A DNA stretch of 64,000 nt. Source: Takakia lepidozioides. Its lineage: Eukaryota > Streptophyta > Takakiopsida > Takakiales > Takakiaceae. Under the pieces are notes generated by a model that saw only the letters and a list, made by a program, of their open reading frames with translations, had not been told where the DNA came from and ran no database searches. The DNA lies in assembly GCA_030704615.1 (NCBI GenBank), contig CM060733.1:43894001-43958000 (forward strand), in the 5' to 3' direction. Positions 1 to 10,942 of this stretch are shown here, piece by piece; within the stretch, counting starts at the first letter, position 1, and each line of letters begins with the position of its first letter. A program made the translations under genes and the position numbers.

Positions 1-11
1 TTGCAGCATAT

Positions 12-938
12 TGTTAGAGGGCTGTCTGGGACTTAGACAGTTTTACGGGTTCTGTGGGGTACCCTTAATTTTGCGCAGACCTACGGGTGGTAGACTCAGA
101 CCAATAGAGCCCTTAGGGGTGACGGACACATACCTTAGGGGTGGCAGGCAGGCTCACACAGTCAGTCACAGGTTTACACAGCCTATTACAGTCAGACACA
201 GCTTGACACAGCCTTACACAGTCTAACACAGCTTGACACAGTTTGTCACAACCTTACACAGCCTATCACAGCCTATCACAGTCAGTCACAGCCCGACACG
301 GCCAATCATAGCTCGACACAGCTTGACACAGTGGAACGACTATAGGGGAACGACATCTGCAAAGGGAATGTGTGTTCTGTCTTGGATGACAGTTAGTTAG
401 TTAGGCGTTTAGAACAGCTTGCAGGTAGAATAGGCAGAGTAGCGACATGGAGAGGGTCACTTCTTAGATCACTTCTTGGACATCACTTCGGGAGATCAGG
501 GTGAGAGCACGATCATGGAGCACAGGGATGGAGATACGATGTGATGAAGCTTGATACATGCACCTGTAGAGATGTATTGTAGAGCAGATTAGAGACACCA
601 TGGCATCGGCCTGATACTTGATAGATATTAATCTTATACATATTTCATACTTCATACTCACACTGTGTAGAGAGACCTGAGTGAAGCTGTGGAATGAATG
701 CTTGGGTAGATGGAACATGGAAGATTGCAGAAGCAATCTGATACTTACTCATAGACAGTAAGGTAATCTAACATGAATGCAAGAAGGAATACAAATATGA
801 AGCACCCCCATGATACACTAGCTATAGGTCATGACTGATTGTTCTGAGTGGGCTGAGTACTTAGAGATTTCCAATTCTTCTATCTTGGAGTTTCCACCTC
901 GGATAGCCAAGGGATGGGTGAGTAAAAGCCGCTTGACA
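12..938 (+). repeat. G1 5' LTR
   Basis: The LTR begins TGTTAGAGGGCTGTCTGGG and ends GCTTGACA, giving the usual TG...CA ends. The same sequence recurs as LTRs at 23015, 32239, 45915, 51571 and 52486. A primer-binding site follows immediately, so this is a 5' LTR. The last 108 bases are also the first 36 codons of the leader ORF starting at 831. Confidence 0.88.
149..333 (+). repeat. CACAGYC tandem array inside the LTR
   Basis: Degenerate 8-10 bp units of the form CACAGCCTAT, CACAGTCAGT and ACACAGCTTG are tandemly repeated. The same kind of array sits at the same place in every other copy of this LTR, with different lengths. It accounts for much of the LTR size variation (about 905 to 1,077 bp). 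Function is unknown; it could be a promoter-proximal repeat. Confidence 0.8.
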
Positions 939-1526
939 TTTGGCGACCATACTGGGGAACTGAGGCAAGAACAACTAGATGTGATAGGCATCTGGTGGGA
1001 TCATGGTGGATGGAGAATCAATGAATTTGATGTGAATCAAATTCCCTGTGAAACTAAGAAAGAAAGATTGTCCAAACAATTCTTTCAAAGATTCTTGGAA
1101 TTGCCAGACTGTTGCAAGAAAAACATTCTTAAGAGAGTGCATGATGCTGATCCAGAGTGGGGTCTAGAGAAAGGAGTGATAAAGATTTATCAAGTGGCCT
1201 GTAAAGGGAGAGCAAGTTGGTTACCAACACTGGTTTATGTGATAGTATTGCTATTAATTAAACGAGTGGAGTTTGAAAGTTGGGAAGAACAGAAGGTGAA
1301 TGTTTACACTCAAATGCATGAAGAACTTGTACTGGTAAAGAATTGGATTCCTAAGGATATCTTGTGGATCAAACTTACACCAAGAACAGCTTTTCAGACA
1401 TGCTTACCATATGGTTATATGGTAACGGAGCCTTCTAGTATAGCCAAGGGTGCATTAAAGCTTGAAAGAAATCCAGGCATATACGAGAGATACTATAGAA
1501 GAGAGATTTGGTTATTGCCTCATTAA
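831..1526 (+). CDS. Leader ORF upstream of gag (ORF1-like), 231 aa
   Basis: The ORF starts MTDCSEWAEYLE within the LTR, reads through the LTR end and primer site, and stops at YYRREIWLLPH, 20 bp before gag. Homologues occur in G3 (33208) and G5 (51678, minus strand). All three keep the frame across the primer site, and most differences are substitutions, which suggests past coding constraint. I see no known domain; it is rich in W, K and E and has a hydrophobic stretch (LPTLVYVIVLLLI) near residue 132. Tat/Ogre gypsy elements of plants are known to carry an extra ORF upstream of gag, and this is the likely counterpart. This copy is the only uninterrupted one. Confidence 0.7.
   Translation: MTDCSEWAEYLEISNSSILEFPPRIAKGWVSKSRLTFGDHTGELRQEQLDVIGIWWDHGGWRINEFDVNQIPCETKKERLSKQFFQRFLELPDCCKKNILKRVHDADPEWGLEKGVIKIYQVACKGRASWLPTLVYVIVLLLIKRVEFESWEEQKVNVYTQMHEELVLVKNWIPKDILWIKLTPRTAFQTCLPYGYMVTEPSSIAKGALKLERNPGIYERYYRREIWLLPH
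939..957 (+). other. G1 primer-binding site
   Basis: TTTGGCGACCATACTGGGG directly follows the LTR end. The same sequence follows the G3 LTR (33316) and, on the minus strand, the G5 LTR (51552-51570). Plant gypsy elements commonly have TGGCG-type primer sites at this position; which tRNA is used cannot be settled here. Confidence 0.75.
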
Positions 1527-1546
1527 AGATATGAAAGACATGGGAC

Positions 1547-3391
1547 ATGAGTGATGAAAGAGAAGCTAGACTCCACAGATATTCAGCAAAAAAAGAAAGT
1601 TATTTGAAAGCTAATTATCCATATCTCTGGGAGAAAGGAATAGACATAGGGGAATCATCTGGACCGAGCTCACACCATTAAGACCAGAGAGTACATCACC
1701 CATACCAGAAGAACCAGAGTTGGATGCCACTCCTTCTTATTCTTTACAAGAAAGATTAAGGGATTTGGTACAGGAAGAAGATCAGCCACGGGGGGAAAGA
1801 TCTGAGGTACTTCCCTGGGTTAAGGATTTGACAGAAATCTTTGATTAGAGTTGGCATGGAACACCAAGAGCAGGAACTCCAGTTTCTGAAACACGAGACA
1901 AAGAAGGAGAGGAAGATGTGGCAGAGCCAACAGAGAGTCCAGACTCTCCAACACCACTTCAGTTGAGTTATATGAGTGAGGAAGAAGAAATCCAAGAGAA
2001 GAACTTGGAAGATGAAAACAGAGAGAAGAATTTGGAAGATGAAGAGTATGAAGAAGTAGACCCAACAGTTGAGGTTGAGACTACAACTAGGTCATCCCAA
2101 CCTGTTGGACTTGGATCAAGTGGAGCACTTGGATCACAGGCCAACAAAGGTGTCGGCTCAGGGGGATCAGGCGGGCAGCTTGGATCTGGCTCTGGGGGGA
2201 CAGGGAGTGTGGGAAGTAGTGCAACTGGAGCTGAGGGTATTGCAAGTACAGGGGGGGGGCTACTAGGGAGTGCTCAGGGGCCAACACTAGGTGGGAGTTC
2301 CACCACTACAACAGCAGGTCCTCAAGGACCAGCACCAACAAGAGGACCAGCACCTGTCAGAGGACAGGGTGTAGGGCCACAGAAGGCGGTACCTCCAACA
2401 CGGGCAAAACCACATTTTCCAATATATGAAGGAAAAAATGGATCCTGATGTACACATCAGCCAATTAAAGCACATGTGTATAGTGAACAATGAGAATGGC
2501 GATGATGCCAAAATGAGACTGTTTCCTTGTTCACTTATCAAGAAAGCAAGTGAATGGTATGCAAGGTTTCCTAATAATCATTTCCTAACCTGGAATGGCC
2601 TTAGTACAACATTCCGAAACAGGTTCAGGACAAGTAAAACTGAGGATGAAGTGTATGGGAGTTTACAACAGTTAAGGCAAAAGAAGCATGAAACTGTTCA
2701 TGAAGAATATATGGAGAATCTGGAGTTAATGATGAAAAAACTGGCTGCTATACCAGCACCATGATTACAGAAGACTTGGTTTGTGAGTGGACTAAGACCT
2801 GAATTACAAAAAAAAATGGATATGCTACCCCATAATACAGTGGAAGAGGCATTCGAAACAGCCAACAGAATTGAGCAACTGGGAATGCTCAAGAGAGATA
2901 AAAGGGAAGATGAGGACTCTGTAGATGAGTTAGATGAGGAAGAAGAGCAAGAGCTCAGGAAGAAGAGCAAGAATAAGGAAAAGTTGAAGAGGGACAATTA
3001 TGAAATTGTTTTCTGAAGAAATCTTGAAATACGCCACAGAGGCTGCAACACATTGGAGGAAGGGTGTTTGGTGTGCAAAGTGCCAAAATGAAGGCCATAC
3101 CACAGCTGAATGCCACATAAAGGAGAAACATTGTACTATCTGTAAAATGGATAACCATTCTACTGAGAATTGTTATTACAATAGAAAGACATCTACAAGA
3201 AAACCTAGGCAAGTGAGGGTGCATTAAGTGCAACCCCAGCCAAGAAGAAACAGTGACCAGGACCATTATGGTAGGTCTGGTGGATATAACAATGGTATGG
3301 CAGGAAGAGGTCATCCAAGAGGGAATTACCAAGGCAATCCCAAAGGCAACTATCAGGGTAATCCAAGGGGGAATTACCAGCCAGGGAATCA
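1547..3391 (+). pseudogene. gag remnant (G1)
   Basis: Starts MSDEREARLHRYSAKKES and goes out of frame at about 1680 (a GAGCT insertion relative to G3). It resumes as an acidic and Gly/Ser/Pro-rich spacer (1918-2448). A Retrotrans_gag-type capsid domain follows at 2426-2764 (RLFPCSLIKKASEWYARFP). Next come an acidic stretch and two CCHC knuckles near 3080-3170 (CAKCQNEGHTTAEC and CTICKMDNHSTENC), then an RGNYQGNP-type repeat tail. At least four frame breaks or stops separate these blocks. The capsid and knuckle order is that of gypsy gag; the gene is not functional. Confidence 0.82.
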
Positions 3392-3480
3392 CCAGCGTAG
3401 CTACGGCGTGAGCCCAGCCCCGTGAGCCTGGGAGCTGAGCTCACGTTGTAGCTGCAAAGCGTGAGCGGCACAAATCTGCT
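3392..3480 (+). repeat. Divergent M-element left terminus
   Basis: Immediately after the gag breakpoint lies GCGTAGCTACGGCGTGAGC, followed by several GTGAGC or GCTCAC hexamers. Position and hexamer repetition parallel the GCTATTTCATGAGC termini of M4, MB and MC, with GTGAGC in place of ATGAGC. About two thirds of the bases align with the TTTGCTATTTCATGAGC end. I read it as a diverged terminus; support is moderate. Confidence 0.45.
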
Positions 3481-3783
3481 AGAGAAGCAAGTCCTATAGG
3501 CAAGGATTGCAGGAAGAGGGCCTATTACCGTGGACAAAACAAAGGGGGCCACCATGCACCATGTCTGCAATGCCTGCACAAAAAGAGGAATATGAAAATA
3601 TGGTAGATTTGAGCTCAGAATGATTGACACACTTTATTTCAATTCACAGATAGACGTTTACAATGAATGGCATGTGCATTTGCCCTGGTTCCGTGAACAA
3701 AATGTATGTGTTTGTCCTAAATGCAAAGTCTTCACACGGTAACCTCGAAACCAGCATGGGAAGCGGACATGGCTCGTATGTGT

Positions 3784-4185
3784 TCAAAGAGAATTTGGCG
3801 GAGCCCTACGTGAGGTGTCCCGCTGCAGAAGGGTGATGACTTCTCCGTAGCCTAGTGTGGCTTGGTGAATGAATTGGTCTCTCTTACCATCACAGCACAT
3901 AATTACAAGGTATATGTAATATTGATGTTTGCAGGGGACCCACTTCCCTCTCATGCCGAGAGCGCCCTCACGCATCGTTACAAAATCCGGACAAGTGCAC
4001 GTAGGGAAATTCCCCACGGTAACCAGATATTCTTTGCCATGAAGAACTGAGCCAATAGACAACACTGTGTAAATCCGTCCATACCCCGGGGCAGGGACTT
4101 TGGTGATACGAGTCACCCGAGCCTGCAAAATTCTAGCCGATTCCATCTTGCAGTCGTGATCTGCACCCGAAGCGACACGACGCAC
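3784..4185 (-). pseudogene. SWIM zinc-finger fragment of M-type transposase
   Basis: The 133-aa reading frame contains FPTCTCPDFVTM followed about 18 residues later by WVPCKHQYYIYL, a CxC...CxH SWIM signature. SWIM fingers are typical of Mutator-like transposases, where they lie after the DDE domain. A close homologue is at 55.1-55.5 kb in M4 (YPACNCEDFLVM, YVPCKHLYYIF). It reads leftwards toward the terminus at 3392, as expected for the family. The DDE part is missing, so it is only a C-terminal exon or remnant. Confidence 0.7.
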
Positions 4186-4469
4186 GGTTTTTCCATCTCT
4201 TTTTGTTGGGTGGGAATCGGCAAGGATATATTACAATTATGGCACCATTATATGCTACCGAACTTAGATTTCTTAGCCTAAATCTGCAAGTACAAAGGCA
4301 CGAACACCTCGACGTGAAACCCAACGGTCAATATTCACTGACTGCCGTACGCAATTTCGGCGCCACAATAGCGACTGCAGCGGCACATAAATGAGTACTT
4401 CATGTCTTTACAACCAAGTATGCATTTTACAAAAATGCATATTCGTAGAAAAAACGTCATTTCCATGTA

Positions 4470-5080
4470 TAAAACTTGTCATCAAATAGCAATGTCACTT
4501 ATCATCCCTATAACAGTGTCATTGTTCATCCATCATCTGGGTCAGTTCATTCATATTGCAGTGTCGTAATTCATCAGTGGAGGGGCCGACCGGTGTCAAG
4601 CTGGGACCGTTTATTCTTATTGCGGCACCGCAATTCATCCAAAAAGACACCGCATATCATCCAAAGCGCTCTTTATCGTCTTCAAGATAGACTCGTTCAT
4701 CTAAATTAGGATGAACATACCCGTAATAAAAATGAGTCGGCCCATCCGCAGAACGTGATAACCCGACACTGTTGAAATACGACGTCGTAATATAGTTGAA
4801 TGGGCCCATCTGTAGAACGGAATAGCCCGGCACAGATGAATTAATACGTCATATTATGGATGAACATGCCAATCCCCATAGCGGGATAACCCGACACTGA
4901 TGAGTTGCGGCGCTGTAATAGGGATAAACGGGCCCATCCCGAGGAATGGATAGCGTTCCTGGCCTGGATGAGTTCCACTGTTGGATGTGAGATCCCCAAT
5001 AAGACCCAGGCCCTCGTCCGGGATGTCATCATCCTTGCAGGCAACGGTCGCGGACCAAATACAGATCCAAAGTTGTCAGG
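4470..5080. repeat. Degenerate GGCGCC/TTCATCC repeat block
   Basis: Imperfect repeats of ATTCATCC with TGTCGTAATTCATC, CGGCACCGCAATTC and similar occur at about 50-60 bp spacing. They resemble a decayed form of the palindrome arrays at 7.2-8.8 kb and 55.9-57.5 kb. The block sits between the SWIM remnant and the methyltransferase remnant, the same relative place as in M4. No coding sequence is supported. Confidence 0.5.
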
Positions 5081-5119
5081 TCTATAACGATCCCTGACCC
5101 AAGCCTTTAAGAGATAATA

Positions 5120-6545
5120 TTGTCAGAGATAGCAAAGCACTACTCAAAAACCATCAAACCAAAGATGTGGAAAAACTACATCATATCACCACCGCCTGTG
5201 TGGACCCGGCCGAGAAGGTATGCAAATGTCTGCTACTATTTTACTGTCTCATTAAAATCCTCTGTCACCTATCAAAATTGCTCTCTAACATATGTTACAA
5301 GATGAGTGCGAGCCTTGAAAGTGTGGACAGAAAAAAATGTTGCACCCACCTTGAAGAAGAGATGACTTGCATCAACAGCATGGACCATCTAACCTGCGAT
5401 GGCCAGAAGGTAAGCTCTAGAGTTGTCTAGTGTAAATTGCGGCGCCCTTATTCTAATTGTGGGGAATCTTATGTCAAAATAACGACCTTGTTTTTGTGCA
5501 GCCTCTTCTATTTGACACATTCACCAAGAAGAATTCAATTTTGAATTCTGGGGAGACGGTTGTATGGTTGACTCCATAGTGGACCCTATAGAGTATGACA
5601 TTCTCTTCGACCATGTCTCACCACGCAATATTCCATGGGACATGAGGGGGAGGGCTTGGAGGCATGGGAGGACAAGAAGTCTCACTTTCATTCAAATGCT
5701 GATGGAAACATGTTCAAGCATAGAAGGCAGGGTGTTGGACATTGCAGCCAACACAAGTAGGAGATTCTTGTAGTTGCGGTGTCGTTATTAGAGTCCATTG
5801 TCCTCTATAGATATTCATGGATTTACTAAAGCTACTCTCGATTGCTATTGACATATTTGTTCTTGATCACTCGACTCATGGATAGGTGCTTCAATGTACT
5901 AGGCCGGGCGCGAGTCTAGTCGGCATGTCTTCGCATTTGAAGGAAAAACAGCCTTCTACGACTCCCATGTAGCGGGCCTGCAGCAGTTGCCAGCAGAGGA
6001 GGAGCATGAGGACGATGAGGACTGCAAGAAAGGACCTTCTGGCAAAGAATGGCATTTGTATTTCAGTCTTTGTGTCATCAACCATCTCCTCATTGGACGA
6101 GTCTACAAGGCTGTAACATGGCAGTATGTAAATATTGCCATATGTCAACAAACGTTTAGGTTTATAATGGTCAAACATGGATGTCGCTATAATTGAACCC
6201 AACACACTTACAATGGTGCAACTCACTTAAATACATGCATTGGGGGAAGCGGCTTCTCCCGTACTTGAGCCTCCTCAACTTCGGTCTCCTCCTCCCCTTC
6301 TTATTTCTTCTCCCATTGTATGCAAACACGGCTGCTAGAGATCCATTAGGAGGGCGGAGAGGCCTAATCGGGTAGAGCAATTACTGGCTGCAAGAAATGA
6401 GAGAATACAATTGAGGGAGGCCCAATACAAGAATTGTCAAGGCCAAAGTACTCAAGTTTATCGCTATGTCCACGTCTGAAAGTGACGGCGATGAGGAGGA
6501 CACTTTGCAAGCTTAGGTGGAGAGTGAATGGCAATTTCCTAACCT
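5120..6545 (+). pseudogene. ParB-methyltransferase gene remnant, 3' part
   Basis: Three segments match the MC gene (17.85-22.9 kb) in order. At about 5120, EIAKHYSKTIKP parallels VGKHYSRALKP. At 5510-5770, VDSIVDPIEYDILFDHVSPR and FIQMLMETCSSIEGRVLDIAANTS match the exon with methyltransferase motif I. At 5915-6545, RHVFAFEGKTAFYD is followed by an acidic tail including LYANTAARD and STSESDGDEED. Splice-like GTAAGC and GTAGGA follow two segments. The motif I glycine cluster is lost (AANTS in place of TCGTG), frames shift, and the ParB part is absent. Confidence 0.65.
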
Positions 6546-7009
6546 CTCTTCAGTCAGTGTGGGATTTATTTAGTCTTAAAAAAAGCCAATTCAACTATAT
6601 TATGTGATGGGACCTCTTATCTTTGACAGAAAAATGACACAACAATAGGCTAGTATAAGGTGTTGGGAACAACAAGACCTTTACAAATGATATAATAGTG
6701 TTGCAATAAGCCAATGTCAGACTTTACTTTATAATTTTGGGTGACCACAAACAAAAAAACGTCGCAGCAATAGGCCGGTCTCAAGTCATCACTACCAAGA
6801 AATTTTTTGAGAAGCACGAAGCTGGCCAATGAGATTGTCATCCGAAAAATTTCCAACGAATCATCAGACGGAGGATTAACGTCGCCCTTACTATGACTTG
6901 TTCATGATAGACCTTCTGTCTGCGTAGCAGCCACTATATCAGACCCATCCAATTGGATTCAATGTCATCATTTCTTCTGCATACGGGCCGATTACGTTGT
7001 CAGGAATGT
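6546..7009. other. Unassigned AT-rich stretch
   Basis: No ORF, repeat or terminus here could be tied to another part of the window. It separates the two methyltransferase-gene fragments of M1 and probably contains the join between element copies. Confidence 0.4.
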
Positions 7010-7225
7010 GTGTGTTATGTGACAGGGTGACAGAGAAGCGTAAAAACGCACATGACACATATGTTGTGCTGTATAGAGTGCAAGAAGTGGGATTTGCACC
7101 TTTGAAGGACTTTAAAACAGCCATCAATCTGGAGTTGTTAAGGAAGTCAGAGGTGAAAGCAGGCCGCACCTAGTCCGCCGGCTTATCTTGGACACCATGG
7201 TCGAATACATCTATTTGGTGAGATT
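7010..7225 (+). pseudogene. ParB-methyltransferase gene, internal exon remnant
   Basis: In shifting frames the plus strand gives TYVVLYRVQEVG, LLRKSEVKAGRT and RLILDTMVEYIYLV. These align with the MC exon at 20.66-20.87 kb (LSHMLFRVKDVGKQG, LLRKSEAKADRTWY, RLSVDAMVDYIFRV). It lies downstream of the 3' part at 5.1-6.5 kb, the wrong order for a single gene, so it must come from a second copy. Confidence 0.6.
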
Positions 7226-7239
7226 CAGCCCTAACTTTT

Positions 7240-7672
7240 GCTCACGGGTATGTTCATCCGAATTTCGGCGTTGAAAATTATCCGTGGGTCAAAATATCTT
7301 TCTACTCACGGGTATGTTCATCCCTATTTCGGCGCCAAAATTCATCCATGGGTTTAAATTCATTTTGATTACGGGTACGTTCATCCCTATTATGGCGCCG
7401 AAATTCATCCGTAGGTCGAAATAACTTTTTGCTCACGCGTACGTTCTTCCCTATTTCGGCGCCGAAATTCATCCGTGGGTCGAGATAACGTTTTGCTCGC
7501 GGGTATGTTCATCCCTATTTCGGCGCCAAAATTCATCCGTGGGTCGAAATAACTTTTTGCTCGCGGGTACGTTCATCCCTATTTCGGCGCCGAAATTCAT
7601 TCGTGGTCCGAAATAATTTTTTGCTCACGGGTATGTTCATCACTATTTCGGCGACGAAATTCATCCATGACC

Positions 7673-7706
<34 letters not shown>

Positions 7707-8835
7707 CCCCCTCCCGGCAGCGGTTCCTCAGGATTGGCCTATTTCGGAGCCGAAATTCATCCATGAAGGAGGTTGTGTGTGTGTGTATGGGTTTTTTTTC
7801 GACGTAATGGGCCCGATCGTCCCTATTACGGCGCCGCAATCCAATGGTTCTGTCCCCTTGTCGTCCGCATTCTTGTCTGTTCAACCCTTTTGCGACATCG
7901 TGATTCATCCATCTGCTCACGGGTACGTTCATCCCTATTTCGGCGCCGTAATTCATCCATGGGTTTAAATTCCTTCTTGATATAGGGTATGTTCATCCCT
8001 ATTTCGGCGCCGAAATTCATCCTTAGGTCAAAATAACTTTTTGCTCACAGTTATGTTCATCCATATTTCAGCGCCAAAAATCATCCGTGGGTCGAAATAA
8101 CCTTTTACTCACGCGTATCTTCATCCCTATTTCGGCGTCGAAATTCATCCATGGGTTTAAATGGTTTAAATGGTTTTTTGTTCACGGGTTCGTTCATCCC
8201 TATTTCGGCGCCGAAATTCATTTATGGGTGGAAATTCTTTTTTTGCTCACAGGTAAGTTCATCCCTATTTCGACGCCGAAATTCATCCGTGGGCTGAAAT
8301 TCTTTTTTGCTCATGCGTATGTTCATCCTTATTTCGGCGCCGAAATTTATTCATGGGCTGAAATTTCTTTTTGCTCACATGTATGTTCATCCCTATTTCG
8401 GCGCCGAAATTCATCCGTCGCCGGGATAGGGTGTTCGAAATTAGCTACGTTCAAAGTGTGTTAATCGAGGAATTCATCTAGATGATGTCATTCTCAATTG
8501 ATTGTCATCTCGTTCACCCCTATTACGGCGCCATCATAGCGGTGTGATATCCCTTTCTCGTCCGATTTCGTGCATGTTCATCCCTATTGCAGCGTCGTAA
8601 TTCATCCATCCCGAGGGTTTCGAACTGTCATAATAGGACTGTTCATCCCTATTACGACGCCTTAAATTCCTCCAGATCATTCCATTCTCATTTGATTGTC
8701 ATCCCGTTCATCCCTATTACGGCGCCGTAATAGGGGTGTGACATCCTTTTCTTGTCCGCTTTTGTGCCTGTTCATCCTTTTTGCGACGTCGTAATTCATC
8801 CATCCCGAGGGTTTCAAACTGTCATGTCGGGATTG
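7240..8835. repeat. GGCGCC-centred palindrome array (M1)
   Basis: About twenty units of roughly 60-65 bp repeat the core CCCTATTTCGGCGCCGAAA, continuing ATTCATCC, with conserved spacers such as CGTGGGTCGAAATAAC and TTTTTGCTCACGGGTA. The core ATTTCGGCGCCGAAAT is a perfect dyad. Near 8.5-8.8 kb the core changes to CTATTACGGCGCCGTAATAG, also a perfect dyad, with sequence change on both arms. A poly-T run of about 30 bases interrupts the array near 7676. No protein is supported here; the ORFs in it are repeat translations. Confidence 0.85.
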
Positions 8836-8854
8836 TTCATCTCTATTACGGCAC

Positions 8855-9300
8855 AAGGAAGAAGCTGGGCGAGGGGGATATGAAGGAACTTCTAGAAGCT
8901 GGGAAATGGACTGCAGTATTGCAAGAAGCTATAAGATCGACACCCTTACACCATCGGGGGGACTGTCTCGAGGGTGATGTCCACAATCGGCCGGTGAAGA
9001 GAATAATTGACAACCTCCCAGGTGGCGATGGGGATTCATGGAGATCAGATATGGACATCCACACTCAACCTCGGGGCCCAACGATGTTGCTTAGGACGCC
9101 AGGTCCAAGCAGGACTCCCACTCCCCTGAAAACACTTGTACTACAAATATCTGAAGCGCGTGAAGTGCATTCTTATAGTGGACTACTTCATCCATGCTCC
9201 AACACTGAGCTTCAACGAGCTCCACAAGGTCCTCAGGCAGAATATAGGGAGAAGGTTCACATTGGACGATCGTACTTCAGAAACTGCAAAGTGTGTTACA
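8855..9300 (+). pseudogene. Mutator-like transposase C-terminal remnant
   Basis: Reading-frame pieces KLGEGDMKELLEAGKW, LPGGDGDSWRSDM and, in another frame, YYKYLKRVKCILIVDYFIHA plus PTLSFNELHKVLRQ match the MA transposase tail (TPPGSDGDSHRPDR) and the M4 SWIM protein tail (PTLSFNELHKALRQ). It reads rightwards toward the terminus at 10941, the usual outward direction. Frame changes and loss of the DDE and SWIM cysteines make it a remnant. Confidence 0.6.
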
Positions 9301-10700
9301 TCACATATACCCTTTCAATGTTGTTATTGCGGCGCTTTTATCCCTTCGAAACTTATGGACCTTATATTGTGACCTAATTTTGTGACCTTCATCCCACTAC
9401 ATGCAAGTCTTTTGGCAAGAACTATATACATTTTGGTGTCGTCGTGTTTCCATGGAATGCCCTATTACGGTGCCGTAATAGGATAAGTGTCCCCTTCCAG
9501 CCTGTATCTTTGAATTATGGTTTTGTCCGCTAATGGATCAGTGTAAAACATTCATTTTTTGGAGATGTTGGGGCCAATTTTGGTGCCTTTATTCCTCTGA
9601 AACTTCTGCACTTCATATTGTGATCTTCATCCCATAGCATGCATGTCTATTAGCAACAACTATAGATTTGGTCCCGTTGTGTTTCCATCGCCTACCCTCT
9701 TATGGTGTCGTAATATGGGAAATGTCTCCTTTAGCCTTGTTTCCAATAAGCATGCCTCTAATTCTGCATTTGCTTGTTAAAGAATCAGTGCAAAGCATAC
9801 ATTTTTTGGAGATGCATAGGCCCATTGTGGCCTATTTATCCTTGAACTCACTTTTGCTTCCAATGATATGGCTATGTTTGCCACGTGCAGTGCCTTTAAT
9901 GGATTACAGGTGTCTTGTTCCAATGTCCATGGCGCCTAGTATTAATGATTATTGCATTCACATACTGCACCTTGTCCACAAAGACCATTCCCATACACAG
10001 ACCACACGTCCCAAAAATTCTTATGCTCAATTGCAAATTCCGTAGAGAGGAGAGATGAGATGTGCAATGGATTAACGAGCAAAGAGGAATGAGACTGAGG
10101 CTGGCGGAATTGGATATCATTGCTCCACCAACAATGTGATATGGGGAAAAACTCAAAATTTACTCCCACATGTCGGTACATTTATTGCACACATACACCA
10201 CAAAATTCAGCATAGTTTGCAATTGCCAGTCTCAGGCCCCATTTTGGGGTCAACCGTCCTATATTTTGGCGCCTTTGATGCTTCACTGCGGCCAAATCAA
10301 CCGACACCTTCTGGACATGGGTGCCCAATTTCCATGCCGTTATCAGGGAACATCACCCATTTCGAAGTCCTGGAGAATCGTGAAATCCTAGAAAAGTACT
10401 ATCCACGATAATAGGTCCACATTGCGCGTCTGGCAGGACCCCGGATCCTCTATTTCGGCGCCGTTATTGCCTTCACTCCGGAGCCTTCAACCGCCTATTG
10501 GTTTTCCGGTGCCCAATTTCAGCACCATTATCCCCAGCCAGCCTACAGTTCTGGAAAAGTACAATCCACGGTTACAAGCCCACATTGCGTGTTGGGAGTC
10601 TAGAAAATTCGATTGTAATTCCGCGGGCGCCCCTTCCTGTGGGGTAATTACGGCGCCGTTATTGGCCAGTATGCAGTTTTTCCATGATCTGGGCTGGCGG
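9301..10700. other. M1 subterminal region without intact genes
   Basis: Scattered CTATTACGG and GGCGCCGTTATTG motifs (10.45-10.67 kb) parallel the M4 subterminal repeats at 53.25-53.72 kb in reverse complement. Around 9.95-10.0 kb the minus strand contains GACAAGGTGCAGTATGTGAA, similar to ACAAGGTGCAGTATGCAAA in the M4 ORF region at 54.58 kb, so the same accessory region once stood here. No open frame looks real. Confidence 0.5.
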
Positions 10701-10941
10701 TACATGAGCTTGGGCTCTCGGTCATGAGCGGATATTGTTATTCATGAGCGGAGTGTTTCGAGCATGAGCGCGGAAATCTTCGAAAAGAAAATTTTGATCT
10801 TCACAAAGTATTAAAAAAATACCACTTTCGATTATTTTATGGTTTTTTTCCTGAAAAAAACCTGCCGTTATTCGGAGTGTGTTACTTGGCGGCTCATGGC
10901 TCATGCATGCCCGCTCATGAGCTCATGGAATAGCAACCCCC
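10700..10941 (-). repeat. M1 right terminus with ATGAGC repeats
   Basis: Reverse-complemented, the end reads GGGGGTTGCTATTCC and is followed by ATGAGCTCATGAGCGGGCAT and further ATGAGC hexamers. About 200 bases align with the left end of M4 (53021-53240), including TAAAATAATCRAA and GAAGATTTCCGCGCTCATG. The next bases (CGTTCTATATGCC) are inside the MA transposase gene, so M1 material lies against or within that gene. Confidence 0.8.
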
Positions 10942-10942
10942 C

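Larger units (their letters stand above)
12..3391 (+). mobile_element. G1: truncated Ty3/gypsy retrotransposon
   Basis: This plus-strand element has a 5' LTR, primer-binding site, leader ORF and most of gag. Gypsy similarity to the G3 copy (about 35.76 kb) stops just after GGGAATCA near 3391, where unrelated M-type sequence begins. Protease, RT, integrase and the 3' LTR are absent. Several frame breaks in gag mark it as dead. Assignment rests on direct similarity to G3 and G5 in this window and on the gag zinc knuckles. Confidence 0.85.
3392..10941. mobile_element. M1: composite of broken Mutator-like elements
   Basis: The block joins two half elements. The left half (3392 to about 6.9 kb) reads: terminus, SWIM gene (minus), degenerate palindromes, methyltransferase remnant (plus). 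The right half (about 7.0-10.94 kb) reads: palindrome array, transposase C-terminus (plus), terminus. The right terminus matches the left end of M4 in reverse complement. Flanks at 3391 and 10942 do not match, so no target-site duplication brackets the whole; rearrangement or nested insertion with deletion is likely. A lone piece of ParB-methyltransferase exon at 7.0-7.2 kb points to a third copy. Confidence 0.65.

Noticed and set aside
3784-4185. SWIM protein as a host FAR1/FHY3-type gene
   Set aside because: It is a short fragment with several copies in the window, always in M elements and facing a terminus, so it is transposon-derived.
7597-7968. ORFs with long Phe or Lys runs
   Set aside because: They are translations of the poly-T/poly-A tract within the palindrome array.
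7240-8450. CRISPR-like array
   Set aside because: The core repeats about every 64 bp, but the spacers are themselves conserved, the setting is a eukaryotic transposon, and no cas genes are present. It is a tandem array.
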